64,000 nt of DNA. Origin: Alphaproteobacteria bacterium UBA1254 (GTDB lineage: Bacteria; Pseudomonadota; Alphaproteobacteria; RF32; CAG-239). The position numbers were made by a program, and so were the translations under genes. The notes below the pieces were generated by a model. It saw only the letters and a program-made list of their open reading frames with translations. It did not search any database and was not told where the DNA came from. How positions within the stretch are numbered: position 1 is the first letter of the stretch; each line of letters opens with the position of its first letter. Of the stretch, positions 15,519 to 24,558 are shown piece after piece. The stretch covers positions 1 through 64,000 of the forward strand of contig DBVW01000021.1 in assembly GCA_002308495.1 (NCBI GenBank), given 5' to 3'.

Positions 15519-17147
15519 TTACTGAATTCTGATTACGCTGCAGAAAACGCCGTTTCGTCCGAGCTCGCTGCAAATCTGATCACCTTCGCTGATTGACGGA
15601 ACCGGACCAATTCTCAAGTGGAAAAGCTCTTTACCCTGACCGTCTGCGGGGGCATCAACCGAATAGAACGGCTGATAACCTCTCAAACTGTCATCATAGC
15701 GCTTCGAAAGATCTGCCCAAAGGTGTTCCAAATTTGAAACATTCGCATCTGTCCCGAGTTCGACGGAAATGCTGGCGTTATCATCATTTGTAAAACCGGC
15801 ACCGTATTTATAACCCGAAGGCAAATCAGAAAACGAAATCTCGCCGGGTTGCAGTTTATACATTGTTTTGTATTCGACCTGATCGCCGCCCGCAGAAGCA
15901 GCCCCTCCGTTTTGAAGCGCATATTCCGGAACAAGTAATTCACCGTTTTCACCGACGCTTATCTGATATCCGTCCGTATTGTTGCTCGGTTCTCCCGAAG
16001 TCTGCCATACATTTTCAATTTCACCGTTATCCGCGCCACCCGTAAGATCAAATCCTTGAACTTCCGAATTTCCGTTTGAACCGCCTTTTGATGAAGGAAG
16101 CGGAGCGGGAACATCCCAATCGTTTGTATCCGCAACAATATTATAAATACCGCTGTCATCTGCTCTGCGAAGCTTCAAACAAACAATACGTTTACCGTTT
16201 CGAAGAACCATATCGCCGACACCCTCAACAACAATCAATCTGTTGTTCGGACCTTTTGCTCTGAATCCGACAGGTGTTTCAACACGCTCCACAATCAGCG
16301 TAACAATCGGACGCTGAACCATATTCAAAGCTTTTTCACCCAAATCGATATAAGTGAAAATATCATCACGCCAAACTCTTTCCGGCGCAATAACCACATC
16401 ATCCGGATTAGGCACATAAACTTCTATATCAAACTTAAATTTTGAGGGATCAAGCGGAATACTCTGAATCCAATCTTCTTTCTGATAACGGCGCGTAAAA
16501 GTAGAATCAACCGATTTATTACTTCCGCCGTAATCGCTTGCGTTCAATCGACCCCCGAGGCTGCCACCGCTGCCGCTACCTCCGGCTGATGTTTTTTTTT
16601 GCCCGTCGACAACTTCAATATCAATAACCGAGTTTGTTAAACGCTCGGTATTAACACCTTCGCTTCTGACATAAAAAACATATTTATTGCCCGAACGGCC
16701 GAAAACCATAACGTTTGTATCCACACCAACCGTTGTTGAACCCGGTCTCGGATAAAGCAACAACGTATTCGGTCCTGTGATTTCGCCGTTAAAAGTGCTT
16801 TCATCGCCGATATAAACATTTTCCAAAAGTTCCCATTCCGGAAAATTAATCAAAGTCAACATACCTGTTCTCAATCTGACCGGCAAAACCAAATCCGGCG
16901 ACCAATAATATTTGGAATAAGCAGGTTTTGTCTGTCCTTCACCGAGATTTTGCAATGGATCGAGCCACGCACTTTGCATCATACCGAGCGATCCCATACC
17001 GGCATAATCCAAATTCATCGGCTGATAATTGCCTTGCGATTGGTTTGCGTTTTGATCCAAACTGTTCATTGTTGCCTGAGCATGAGCAACACTTGCCGAA
17101 CCCAACAAACCTAAAACAAATAACACTTTTAACAAAATATGTTTCAT
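15519..17147 (-). CDS. VirB9/DotH-type outer-membrane core protein with C-terminal SPOR domain
   Basis: I use the second ATG (17147, MKHILLKVLFVLGLLGSASV) because AAAGGA lies 9 nt upstream; the other ATG is 6 nt further. Signal peptide with cleavage at AHA|Q. Residues about 80-175 carry the DotH/VirB9 N-terminal signature (LPVRLRTGMLTLINFPEW, LLENVYIGD, MVFGRSGNKYVFYVRSEG) and about 265-320 the second beta domain (IFTYIDLG, PVGFRAKGPNNRLIVVEGV). The last 80 residues form a SPOR domain (SVELGTDANVSNLEHLWADL, then LFHLRIGPVPSISEGDQIC and NGVFCSVIRI), which binds denuded peptidoglycan. At 542 aa it is longer than VirB9 (about 290) or DotH (about 360). Confidence 0.82.
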   Translation of the reverse strand: MKHILLKVLFVLGLLGSASVAHAQATMNSLDQNANQSQGNYQPMNLDYAGMGSLGMMQSAWLDPLQNLGEGQTKPAYSKYYWSPDLVLPVRLRTGMLTLINFPEWELLENVYIGDESTFNGEITGPNTLLLYPRPGSTTVGVDTNVMVFGRSGNKYVFYVRSEGVNTERLTNSVIDIEVVDGQKKTSAGGSGSGGSLGGRLNASDYGGSNKSVDSTFTRRYQKEDWIQSIPLDPSKFKFDIEVYVPNPDDVVIAPERVWRDDIFTYIDLGEKALNMVQRPIVTLIVERVETPVGFRAKGPNNRLIVVEGVGDMVLRNGKRIVCLKLRRADDSGIYNIVADTNDWDVPAPLPSSKGGSNGNSEVQGFDLTGGADNGEIENVWQTSGEPSNNTDGYQISVGENGELLVPEYALQNGGAASAGGDQVEYKTMYKLQPGEISFSDLPSGYKYGAGFTNDDNASISVELGTDANVSNLEHLWADLSKRYDDSLRGYQPFYSVDAPADGQGKELFHLRIGPVPSISEGDQICSELGRNGVFCSVIRIQ

Positions 17148-17162
17148 TTGCATTTTCCTTTT

Positions 17163-17900
17163 CTATTCGGTTTTATTATGTGAAAGCGAATAACTCGTTA
17201 CGGTAAATCCGATCGGATTATTCAATCTTTCGCCATATTTAACCGTTTTCTTACGATACGCAATCTTTAACGATGCTGTCCAATAATCGACCTGCGGCGC
17301 TGTTGAATCGGGATACATATCTCTTGTTTCATATTCCACCTGCCACAAGCCACGGCTCAATTCATTGACCGTCATCACTCTGACAACCCTGACCAAGCCT
17401 TTTGTTCTAATAATCTCAAGAGCACGCTTTGCTGTCTTATCAATAAACGATTGATAAACTGCCGGCGACGACATTTCCTGAAGCATACTGCCCGGCATCC
17501 ATCGCGCCTCCATTTCTCTGGCATCATTCACAAACGCGCTTCTAAGAAGCACATATTCGCGAACAAAAACTTCCGTAACCGTTTTTTGATCAACCATATT
17601 ACCGAGCGGCATAATATCATAAACCTGCTCTTCTTTATTTTCAAAAGTAAGCAGAAACGGTTCAATGCGATAAAGCGGCACAAGTTGCGCAATAGCCAAA
17701 ACCAAAACCAAATTACAGCAAATACTGATTGCTACAATTACGGCAAAAGCGCGTGCCGTCCATAAATAACGTTTTTCCGAAGCATTAACGACAACAACCT
17801 CTTCACCGGAAGCCGAGCGGTTCGGCCGGCGTTGAGGTGCACTCGGCCGTTTGCCGATGAGCTTCTGCTGAACATTATTAACGCCTAACTTATCTGCCAT
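17163..17900 (-). CDS. VirB8/DotI-like inner-membrane protein (first paralog)
   Basis: 245 aa, bitopic. A cytosolic N-terminus (MADKLGVNNVQQKLIGKRP) leads to a transmembrane helix at about residues 48-70 and a periplasmic VirB8 domain: YRIEPFLLTFENKEEQVYDI, the conserved helix TEVFVREYVLLR, and LNNPIGFTVTSYSLSH at the end, the NPxG motif typical of VirB8. VirB8 nucleates assembly and binds VirB10/VirB9. Good AAGGAA ribosome site. It follows the lipoprotein gene by 10 bp and precedes virB9. A second VirB8-like gene lies at 18446-19195, as DotI and DotJ are paired in Dot/Icm systems. Confidence 0.85.
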   Translation of the reverse strand: MADKLGVNNVQQKLIGKRPSAPQRRPNRSASGEEVVVVNASEKRYLWTARAFAVIVAISICCNLVLVLAIAQLVPLYRIEPFLLTFENKEEQVYDIMPLGNMVDQKTVTEVFVREYVLLRSAFVNDAREMEARWMPGSMLQEMSSPAVYQSFIDKTAKRALEIIRTKGLVRVVRVMTVNELSRGLWQVEYETRDMYPDSTAPQVDYWTASLKIAYRKKTVKYGERLNNPIGFTVTSYSLSHNKTE

Positions 17901-17910
17901 TTAATTTTCC

Positions 17911-18090
17911 TTATATTGATGCCACAAACCAATCCGGCAGAGTTTTATCAAGCTCTACCTGAATACAAGCACAAGGCGAAAGCTTTAGTTCGTTAACATC
18001 TTTACCAACGCCGACCGGTTCCGGTTCATAATATGACCCGCAAGCCGAAACGAGCAAAACAGCAAAAAGCAAAATTATTTTCTTACACAT
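17911..18090 (-). CDS. VirB7/DotD-like small lipoprotein
   Basis: Taking the ATG at 18090, preceded by AAGGAC, gives 59 aa with a textbook lipoprotein signal (MCKKIILLFAVLLVSAC, lipobox LVSAC, lipidated Cys at 17 from that start). The mature part is about 43 residues with a Cys-x-Cys pair (KLSPCACIQVELDKTLPDW). A tiny outer-membrane lipoprotein in front of VirB8/VirB9 matches VirB7, which caps VirB9, often through a disulfide; the spare Cys pair would allow that. Family membership is inferred from position and size, since VirB7 proteins share little sequence. A longer ATG start at 18108 exists. Confidence 0.7.
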   Translation of the reverse strand: MCKKIILLFAVLLVSACGSYYEPEPVGVGKDVNELKLSPCACIQVELDKTLPDWFVASI

Positions 18091-18124
18091 TGCAATGTCC
18101 TTCTTCATATCAAGACCTATTCAT

Positions 18125-18152
18125 GTTATACTCATTATTTTAAAAAGTCTAA
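18125..18152 (-). promoter_or_regulatory. Putative promoter for the virB7-virB11 half of the operon
   Basis: On the minus strand TTAGAC (18152-18147), a 16-bp spacer and TATAAC (18130-18125) lie about 35 bp upstream of the lipoprotein start. The 340-bp gap between the two VirB8-like genes is the largest inside the T4SS block, so an internal promoter is plausible. Confidence 0.4.
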
Positions 18153-18291
18153 CATGAACACACTCAAATCCCCAACTTATCAAAAAATTGGAAACCCGTT
18201 ATAGTCTAACATAATCTTAAAATATTAACATATATTAAATAAAACAAAAAAGAACACAAATTAGAAAATGAATTTTGTTTATTGGTCGTTC

Positions 18292-18304
18292 CTGTTCCGA
18301 ACAG
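18292..18304. promoter_or_regulatory. 13-bp palindrome, possible operator
   Basis: CTGTTCCGAACAG is a perfect dyad about one central base. It lies in the intergenic region upstream of the lipoprotein gene, between the putative promoter and the long repeat. Nothing else supports a regulator site; it may be chance. Confidence 0.2.
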
Positions 18305-18320
18305 CCCGCCACATAAGCTA

Positions 18321-18447
18321 AAAAAATGCGGAGAACAGTGCAGATAGAGTGAAAATAAAGGCGGAAGTACCGGAGCGTACAAAAACATACGTGAGGACAC
18401 TTCCGACCTGCTATTTTTGCTCTAGATACGCTGTTATACGCATTTTT
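18321..18447 (+). repeat. Long palindromic dispersed element, copy A
   Basis: The stretch from GTGCAGATAGAG to CTCTAGAT is almost identical to 58431-58520 on the same strand. Its arms form a large imperfect hairpin: AGAGTGAAAATAAAGG with CGGAAGT (18346-18368) pairs with ACTTCCGACC and TATTTTTGCTCT (18399-18423). It ends in GCTGTTATACGCATTTTTA, the short tail that also occurs alone elsewhere, and the tail overlaps the stop codon of the VirB8-like gene. No ORF of its own; the apparent ORFs here are shadows of the repeat. Confidence 0.8.
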
Positions 18448-19195
18448 ACAGGATTTCAACTTCGGTTTGCGAATACCTTGTTACAGTAAATCCGAGCGGA
18501 TTCATTAAACGCCTTCCCATAAAGAGACGTTCGGGCACAAAAAAGGCGGTAACGGAAGCTGTCCAATAACGTGTTTTCAAAACCCAGCGTCCGTTTTCCT
18601 GCATTGAACCGCGCGACAAATCGTATGTTCTGAAATCGACTTTCCAAACGGGGCTTTTCTCGCCGCCGACTTTACCGATTGAAATAATTTCCGTATCGCG
18701 AACAAGACCGTCCCGAAGAAAATCGTTCAAATGGTCCACCGTTTCTTTTTTAAATTTGATAAAAACATTCGGAGCAGACATATAGTTCACAATACCGCCT
18801 GCAAACCAGCGTGTCTGCATTTCCTGCTCATCATTTAAAATCGTATTGCGCATCATCACATATTGTCTGACAAACGTTTCCATCATCTGTTTTGACGAAG
18901 CCATATCCGGCGCAATAACCTCATAGCGAACCATTGATTCCGAATTATCTTGTTTAATAATCAAAAAAGGCTCAACCGTAACCTGCGGCGCCATCCGAAA
19001 AAGAACAAGACTGGCAGAGGCAAAAAACAAAAGCGAAATCATACAAAAGAGCATAATAAGTCTTGAAACCCATTGATAATAGGCTTCCTTCAAGCTCTTT
19101 AAGCCGATTTCTTCATCTGTGAGATATCTCTGACCTTCTTTCAAAGGCTTCGCTATCGCAAGTTTTTTCTGCCCGTTTCCTAAAACATCTGCCAT
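18446..19195 (-). CDS. VirB8-like inner-membrane protein (second paralog)
   Basis: I start at the ATG at 19195 because the resulting N-terminus (MADVLGNGQKKLAIAKP) parallels that of the other VirB8-like protein (MADKLGVNNVQQKLIGKRP); a TTG 15 bp upstream is the alternative. 249 aa with a transmembrane helix around residues 45-68 and a VirB8 periplasmic domain: VTVEPFLIIKQDNSES, METFVRQYVMMRNTI, WKVDFRTYDLSRG, and a terminal MNPLGFTVTRYSQ (NPxG motif). It follows the 1368-aa gene by 18 bp. The pair is probably a heteromeric VirB8 ring like DotI/DotJ, which is inference. Confidence 0.82.
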   Translation of the reverse strand: MADVLGNGQKKLAIAKPLKEGQRYLTDEEIGLKSLKEAYYQWVSRLIMLFCMISLLFFASASLVLFRMAPQVTVEPFLIIKQDNSESMVRYEVIAPDMASSKQMMETFVRQYVMMRNTILNDEQEMQTRWFAGGIVNYMSAPNVFIKFKKETVDHLNDFLRDGLVRDTEIISIGKVGGEKSPVWKVDFRTYDLSRGSMQENGRWVLKTRYWTASVTAFFVPERLFMGRRLMNPLGFTVTRYSQTEVEIL

Positions 19196-19213
19196 CTGTC
19201 TTGTTTCCAAACC

Positions 19214-22200
19214 TTAAAAATATTTTGCACGATAAGGAACTGCCATCTTCTTTTTATTGTTCTCAAATTCTTTTTGAGCCTCAGCTTCATATTTAGCGAC
19301 AACATCCTTATCTGCTTTTTTCGTTTTTATTTTGTCTTCAACTTCCTGTTTTGTTAAATTATCCGAAATCAAAACAAGCTCATCAAAATCTGTCTGCAAA
19401 ATATCCAGCAAATTCTCAATCTTTTTCTTTCTGTTGATTAAGTTTGTATATTCCGGAGCTTCTTCAACAGGTTTGAATTCCGGAAGCTGTTTCAGCAAAT
19501 TCTGAGCTTCAGATAAAAACATATTCTTTCCGTCATCCAAACATTTTGCAATAGACTCAAACGTTTCCTTGTCAGCAATATATTCTGCCGAAACAATCTT
19601 TGTTTTTGCTTCTCCATACGTGATATATCCTGTTTCTTTCGGCTTATACGAACAGTCTATCTTGGCTAAAACGTCTTCTATTGACCGACGCCCTTCGTCA
19701 ACCTTAACTTTAAGCTTAGCCATTGAAAGCTGATACGTCCGCTCTTGGTCCACAAACTGCAGATAATCGCCGATTTGGTCGCGTCCGAGCATCTTCAGTT
19801 CGTTTTCTTTATATTCATCTTCTTTAATCTTTTTCTTTGATGCTTCATCTTCAGCCGCATGGAAATAACAAATCAATTCGAAAAGCGGATTTGTAAACGT
19901 CAAGCCCCCTTCATATTTTAAGAAAACAGACATCTCACTGACATAACTGGCAAGCCCGCCGCCTTCACCTTTATCTTCTAAAAAGACTCGGCTCGCATCA
20001 TCAACATTATTCTGGTTCAAAATATCAACAATATCAACATCTCTGTCAATGAACCCGTCCGGTTTCAAAATCGTCTCCCAAATTGCCGGCATATCTTGCC
20101 CCGTCTCTAAAAATTCATGACGGGTTGTTTTTGCAAGGCTCTTAACTTTTCCTTTTTTAGAACACTTACCACCTGTTGTCAAAAGGTTGCCGTAATCGCC
20201 ATAATCAAAGTGGAAAACCTCTCTGAGCGGCGCAGTTCTTTTCGGTGTAATCATTTTCGGAACGGTAAAGTCGCGAGCCCGACCTTTAAGGCTGACAAAA
20301 TAATCTTTATCTTCCTGTTTACATATAGCCCCCTCGCAATCTGATTTAAAGATAATCTTATATAACATTTCGGGAGCCTTGCTGATAATGGAAGCATTAC
20401 TGATAACAAGGTCATCAACCTTAGAAATCGCCGGCATAAACGCAACCTTAATCAGATTGTCAAGCATAGCGATATGAATGTTTTTAATCTGTCCGAATTT
20501 ATCGGGATCATATAAGCCGTAACCCATACCTAAAAGCCCCTGATAAGCGTTCTGGATCGTCTTAACGCCGGCTTCTCTGAATATGTTCACCATATTTTTA
20601 CCCTCGCCGAATGCGAACATAAGCGTCGCATGACCCGGGACAGGCTCAAATGAAATAGCCGAAGCCGATCTGTTTTCAAGCGCTATTTTCATTGTCAATA
20701 TATGCGCATTTTCCATTTCAACGGCTTCTGCAATATAATCTTCTCGAGCATCTTCAATTTTTTGATCGAGGGCAACAACCTGTTTTCTTAAATCGTCAAT
20801 AGTGTCTTGCAGTTCTTCAACCCCTTCAAGAGCCTTTTTAAGCGCTGCCTCAACCTTTTCTAATTCCTGTTCTTTCTTACTGATAATATTTTCTGCTTTT
20901 TCCTGCATACCGCTCTCATAAGACATTCCGGGATATTCGTTTTTCTTCGCTTTAGCCAAATCTCTTGACTGTTTTTGCATTTCAATAGAAGATTCGAGTG
21001 ATTTCTTTTGATCTGCTAAACGGTTATATTCCGCTTTTTTCGCATCAAGCTTAATTGTCTCATCTTCAATCTCTTCGTTAACGGTTACCTTTTGCTTTTC
21101 AAGAGCTGCGATGTTTGCCTTAAAAGAGCTGATCAGATTTGCCATCTCTTTATCTTGCGTTTCTTTCAAATCCCGAAGCGAAGAATCTTTCTCCATGGCT
21201 TCCAATTTAGCAGCGAATTTCTTTGCCGCATCGGCAATTTTGCCTCTGTTTTCCGCTTTAATATTCGCCAGTTTTTCATTAAACTCTTGGCTGACTTTGT
21301 TATAAGTCGCTTCTTTAATATTCGGATATATTTGTGCTCTGTAAGCCTCTATTTTAGCATATCTGTATGGATCATCCGCTGCCAAACTCGCTGCGTATGC
21401 CGCAACTTTGCTGTTAACGGCAGACTTTGTTTCCGACTCAACCTTTTTTTGAAGCTTTTCTTCATCAATTGTCATTGCTTCGTTCATTTCGCCTGCAATA
21501 GCAGCAATTGCCTCTTCAAGAACGCCCGATTCGAAATAAATCATCATATTTCTGTATTTTTCTCTTAAATACTGATCGTAGAAATGTCTTTCATCATTCC
21601 AAACCTTATATTTCACTTTAGCAAAGCCGAATTTTTTGCCGCCGCTTTGCATATCTTCGCCGATTTCAATTGATTTTTGGCGTCCGATTTGCCAACGGTT
21701 CAAATTCTGCTCGCGCGTTCCGCCTTCGGCCTCAGCCTCGTTTGACGGCTTTGAAAGCGTATCGGAATCTTTTACATAATTCTTAACATCAGGGTCTGAA
21801 TCCATATCAGGCGTTTCCGTGCTTTGGTCCATATTAACTTCTGTTTTGCCCATCACCTTGTCATACTTGTCCACCGCGGCATCAGGGTCGCTTGTATCCA
21901 CACTTTCAAGATCCATAACCTTCTTGGCTTTTGCAAGCTGATATTCGCGAATGCTTTCTCCCGAAAGAGAATCAATCGGTTTTTTCTCATACGCCGTCAC
22001 ATCAAAAGAGCCGCTCGGGCAAGTAATGTAATGATACACATAATCATCATACTCATTTTTATTATTGCAACCCATTATTTTCTGACACATATAGCCTATT
22101 TGATTACCTCCCAACCTGCAGCTATCTCCAAACCAAATATCATCTGCATTCGAAGATTCGTAGTAATCTGACAAATAGCTTCTGACAAATTGTTCTGACT

Positions 22201-23320
22201 GGGCAAGCCTCTCAATGGCCACATAATGAAGTATTCTCATCTTTTCATATTCAATAAACGGCTTTCTTAAATCAGGCAGTTGTTGCTTGGTGTTGTGCAT
22301 TTCTTCGGCCAAACTCAAAAGTTCGTATGTTCCATTTAAAATCGCAAGCGAATTAATAAGCTCTTCCGAACCGGCAAAAGGCGGTTTTTCCTTATATTCT
22401 TCGGTTTGAACAAGCGTCAAATTCGGATTAACTTTCGGCGCGCTTCTTGTCCCTTCAACCTTTGCCACAAAATCACCGGCCTGTTGAGCATATCCCATCG
22501 GCGAACTGCTGTTATAATAAAAACTTGTCGTCTGCGTATCTTCTTCGCCGACCCCCGCATCATCATTAACCGGGCGCACACCTTCTCTCAAAGAATTGCC
22601 GGCCTGATATTGCGCTTCCATGGCCATCAATTCTTCATAAACTCTCATCATCGAATCTTGCATCGCCTGAAGCTTATAACCATTCACCCAGTTACCGAGT
22701 TCTTCATCAGATGCCGAAGCCATTTCGCATGAAGCAGAAAGTCCCTCTCGCCCTTCGACGAAACACTCCGACAAACTGTCAACTTCGCCTTTAATGAAAG
22801 AAAGGCGATCATCTTCCAACTGCCGAGCCGAGACATAAACTTCAATCATATTATCGTATGCAAATTCGGCGCGTTTCTTCTCATATTGATTTTTAACAAA
22901 CGACCTGTAATCAACCGGAAAACTCTCCAAAAGCTTTGGATCATCTTTCAAAAACAGCTTTTGAAATCCTTCCGAAACAGAGGCGGCATCAGCAATATTC
23001 GCAACTTCCGAGGGCACAATATCTTTTGCCGTCGCAATAACCGGAAAATTAACTTCTTTTTTAAGCGGCGATTCACTAAAATCAAGCGCCATATATTTCT
23101 TCGCCGTTTTAATCACATTAAGCGCTTTGTCTTGAGCATACTGCAAATCATCGACAACAACGCGAGCTTTTTTCAAAAGAGCCTTAGCGGTCTCAATAAC
23201 ATCATTAACCCCGTCGAAAGAAGGACAAATCGGGCAAGGCGGCCACAAAACGGCACTGCTTTCCGTCGCATAAAAAAGAAACGCTAAAAAAGCAAATTTA
23301 TACATATTCTTTCTCATCAT
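19214..23320 (-). CDS. 1368-aa secreted coiled-coil protein of the T4SS operon, unrecognised
   Basis: Signal peptide at residues 1-24 (MMRKNMYKFAFLAFLFYA) followed by WPPCPICPSFDG. No later transmembrane helix is evident. Residues about 400-440 contain a Cys cluster (SCRLGG, MCQKIMGCNN, ITCPSG). Residues about 570-880 are a long charged coiled coil rich in K/E/A (KKQSLESS-type heptads, KKEQELEKVEAALKKALEG), and a globular Cys-containing C-terminal third follows. GGAG lies 8 nt before the ATG. It occupies the place where virB6 is expected but lacks the polytopic membrane segments of VirB6, so it is not VirB6. An extracellular or periplasmic structural component is the best guess. Confidence 0.7.
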   Translation of the reverse strand: MMRKNMYKFAFLAFLFYATESSAVLWPPCPICPSFDGVNDVIETAKALLKKARVVVDDLQYAQDKALNVIKTAKKYMALDFSESPLKKEVNFPVIATAKDIVPSEVANIADAASVSEGFQKLFLKDDPKLLESFPVDYRSFVKNQYEKKRAEFAYDNMIEVYVSARQLEDDRLSFIKGEVDSLSECFVEGREGLSASCEMASASDEELGNWVNGYKLQAMQDSMMRVYEELMAMEAQYQAGNSLREGVRPVNDDAGVGEEDTQTTSFYYNSSSPMGYAQQAGDFVAKVEGTRSAPKVNPNLTLVQTEEYKEKPPFAGSEELINSLAILNGTYELLSLAEEMHNTKQQLPDLRKPFIEYEKMRILHYVAIERLAQSEQFVRSYLSDYYESSNADDIWFGDSCRLGGNQIGYMCQKIMGCNNKNEYDDYVYHYITCPSGSFDVTAYEKKPIDSLSGESIREYQLAKAKKVMDLESVDTSDPDAAVDKYDKVMGKTEVNMDQSTETPDMDSDPDVKNYVKDSDTLSKPSNEAEAEGGTREQNLNRWQIGRQKSIEIGEDMQSGGKKFGFAKVKYKVWNDERHFYDQYLREKYRNMMIYFESGVLEEAIAAIAGEMNEAMTIDEEKLQKKVESETKSAVNSKVAAYAASLAADDPYRYAKIEAYRAQIYPNIKEATYNKVSQEFNEKLANIKAENRGKIADAAKKFAAKLEAMEKDSSLRDLKETQDKEMANLISSFKANIAALEKQKVTVNEEIEDETIKLDAKKAEYNRLADQKKSLESSIEMQKQSRDLAKAKKNEYPGMSYESGMQEKAENIISKKEQELEKVEAALKKALEGVEELQDTIDDLRKQVVALDQKIEDAREDYIAEAVEMENAHILTMKIALENRSASAISFEPVPGHATLMFAFGEGKNMVNIFREAGVKTIQNAYQGLLGMGYGLYDPDKFGQIKNIHIAMLDNLIKVAFMPAISKVDDLVISNASIISKAPEMLYKIIFKSDCEGAICKQEDKDYFVSLKGRARDFTVPKMITPKRTAPLREVFHFDYGDYGNLLTTGGKCSKKGKVKSLAKTTRHEFLETGQDMPAIWETILKPDGFIDRDVDIVDILNQNNVDDASRVFLEDKGEGGGLASYVSEMSVFLKYEGGLTFTNPLFELICYFHAAEDEASKKKIKEDEYKENELKMLGRDQIGDYLQFVDQERTYQLSMAKLKVKVDEGRRSIEDVLAKIDCSYKPKETGYITYGEAKTKIVSAEYIADKETFESIAKCLDDGKNMFLSEAQNLLKQLPEFKPVEEAPEYTNLINRKKKIENLLDILQTDFDELVLISDNLTKQEVEDKIKTKKADKDVVAKYEAEAQKEFENNKKKMAVPYRAKYF

Positions 23321-23322
23321 AA

Positions 23323-24558
23323 TCAGTCTCCTTCACGATTTCCTTCTGTTTGCGCTTCAATACTCTCTTTTGTAATAACATAATTATCCAAATTCATCTG
23401 CGTTTGATCTTTATCCGGGTTCAGCAAACGATACGGCTGTTTAAGCATATCAAGCGAACTTTTAAGTCTCAAATAACTCGATTCCATTAAAATCTGATCA
23501 TGCAAAAGATCAAGTTCTATAATTTTCAACTGATTCTGCAACCTCAAAGCCGTTATTGTTTTATCGGCAGAAGCTATATTCCCCGTAGTTTTATTAACAT
23601 TTTCCTCAATACTTTCTGTTTCTTCCGAACCGGCTGCTTTCTTTCTGAAATCAACAAGCGTCACAAATGTTCTCGCCATATCTTTTTCCAAATTCGTCAC
23701 ACGCTCTTTGTTAATTCTGTTAACAACTTCCTGCGTCAGCTCCTCATCATCTGAGGCGAAATTACTTGCCTGTGCCTTATTATAATCGGCAGCTTTTTCG
23801 GCGGGGCTCTTCTTAATCATACTCTGAATAAACCATTGTGCTTTTCCTTTAAGGTTTTCAAGAGCCTCCGAAAGTTCTTGTGATTTTGTATCGCGCTGAC
23901 TTTTCAAATCCTGATATTGATCATCGCTTGCCAAATAAACATTTCCGTCTTCCGACAGCGTATCTAAATCTGCCTGCAGCTGTGCACGGATAGATTCCTC
24001 CGCGGCAAGCTGAAGACCTATATTTGACTTCGTTTCTTCATCTTCTTCGGATTCGTAGAGTTGCGTTAAAATTTCTTCATTTTGTTGCGCTGCCTTAATT
24101 TTTGCACTCAACTCTTCGGCAACAACACTTTTTCGATCTTCCATCTGGCTGTCAAGCGTATCAATTTCTTTTTGCAGTGTCGCTGTTGAAACAGGCGTTG
24201 CCGAACTGATTTCATCTTTAAGCTCTTCGTATGAATCTTTAATAATTGACTCGGCATCTGCTCCCAAACTGGAAGCTTCCTCATACAATTCCTGACCGGC
24301 CGCAACTATATCTTTAATCTGCGATTTTAAGGCCTTGAATGTTTCCCAGTTTGTACTTGCGGAATCTCCCAACAAAGACCCTTGAAAAATCTTTGCCGCT
24401 TCGTTTACTTTTTTCATCACGCTTTCAACAGCCGTCTGAACACTCGTCAAAACACGTTCCACACCGGCCAACCCGTCAAGCTTAAGTTGCGCCGAAGCAT
24501 TAAAACTCATCATCATCGACAAAAGCAAAACACAAAAGAAAATCTTTTTTCTACTCAT
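23323..24558 (-). CDS. Secreted coiled-coil protein of the T4SS operon
   Basis: Start chosen at ATG 24558 (MSRKKIFFCVLLLSMMMSF, signal peptide ending at ASA|Q) with AAGGAG in place and an 8-bp overlap with the previous gene; the longer reading would spoil the signal peptide. 411 aa. The mature protein is mainly helical and charged (EIDTLDSQMEDRKSVVAEEL, KSQELSEALENLKGKAQWF) and ends with LRLQNQLKIIELDLLHDQI, a helix reminiscent of VirB5/TrbJ-type periplasmic proteins. Function unknown; probably a pilus-tip or periplasmic scaffold subunit given its neighbours. Confidence 0.65.
   Translation of the reverse strand: MSRKKIFFCVLLLSMMMSFNASAQLKLDGLAGVERVLTSVQTAVESVMKKVNEAAKIFQGSLLGDSASTNWETFKALKSQIKDIVAAGQELYEEASSLGADAESIIKDSYEELKDEISSATPVSTATLQKEIDTLDSQMEDRKSVVAEELSAKIKAAQQNEEILTQLYESEEDEETKSNIGLQLAAEESIRAQLQADLDTLSEDGNVYLASDDQYQDLKSQRDTKSQELSEALENLKGKAQWFIQSMIKKSPAEKAADYNKAQASNFASDDEELTQEVVNRINKERVTNLEKDMARTFVTLVDFRKKAAGSEETESIEENVNKTTGNIASADKTITALRLQNQLKIIELDLLHDQILMESSYLRLKSSLDMLKQPYRLLNPDKDQTQMNLDNYVITKESIEAQTEGNREGD

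Noticed and set aside
18206..18459. Small ORF sharing sequence with one at 58382-58567
   Set aside because: The similarity is due to the palindromic DNA repeat; no ribosome site and no conserved protein-like features outside the repeat.
19214..23320. VirB6 identity for the 1368-aa protein
   Set aside because: VirB6 has at least five transmembrane helices; only a signal peptide is hydrophobic here.
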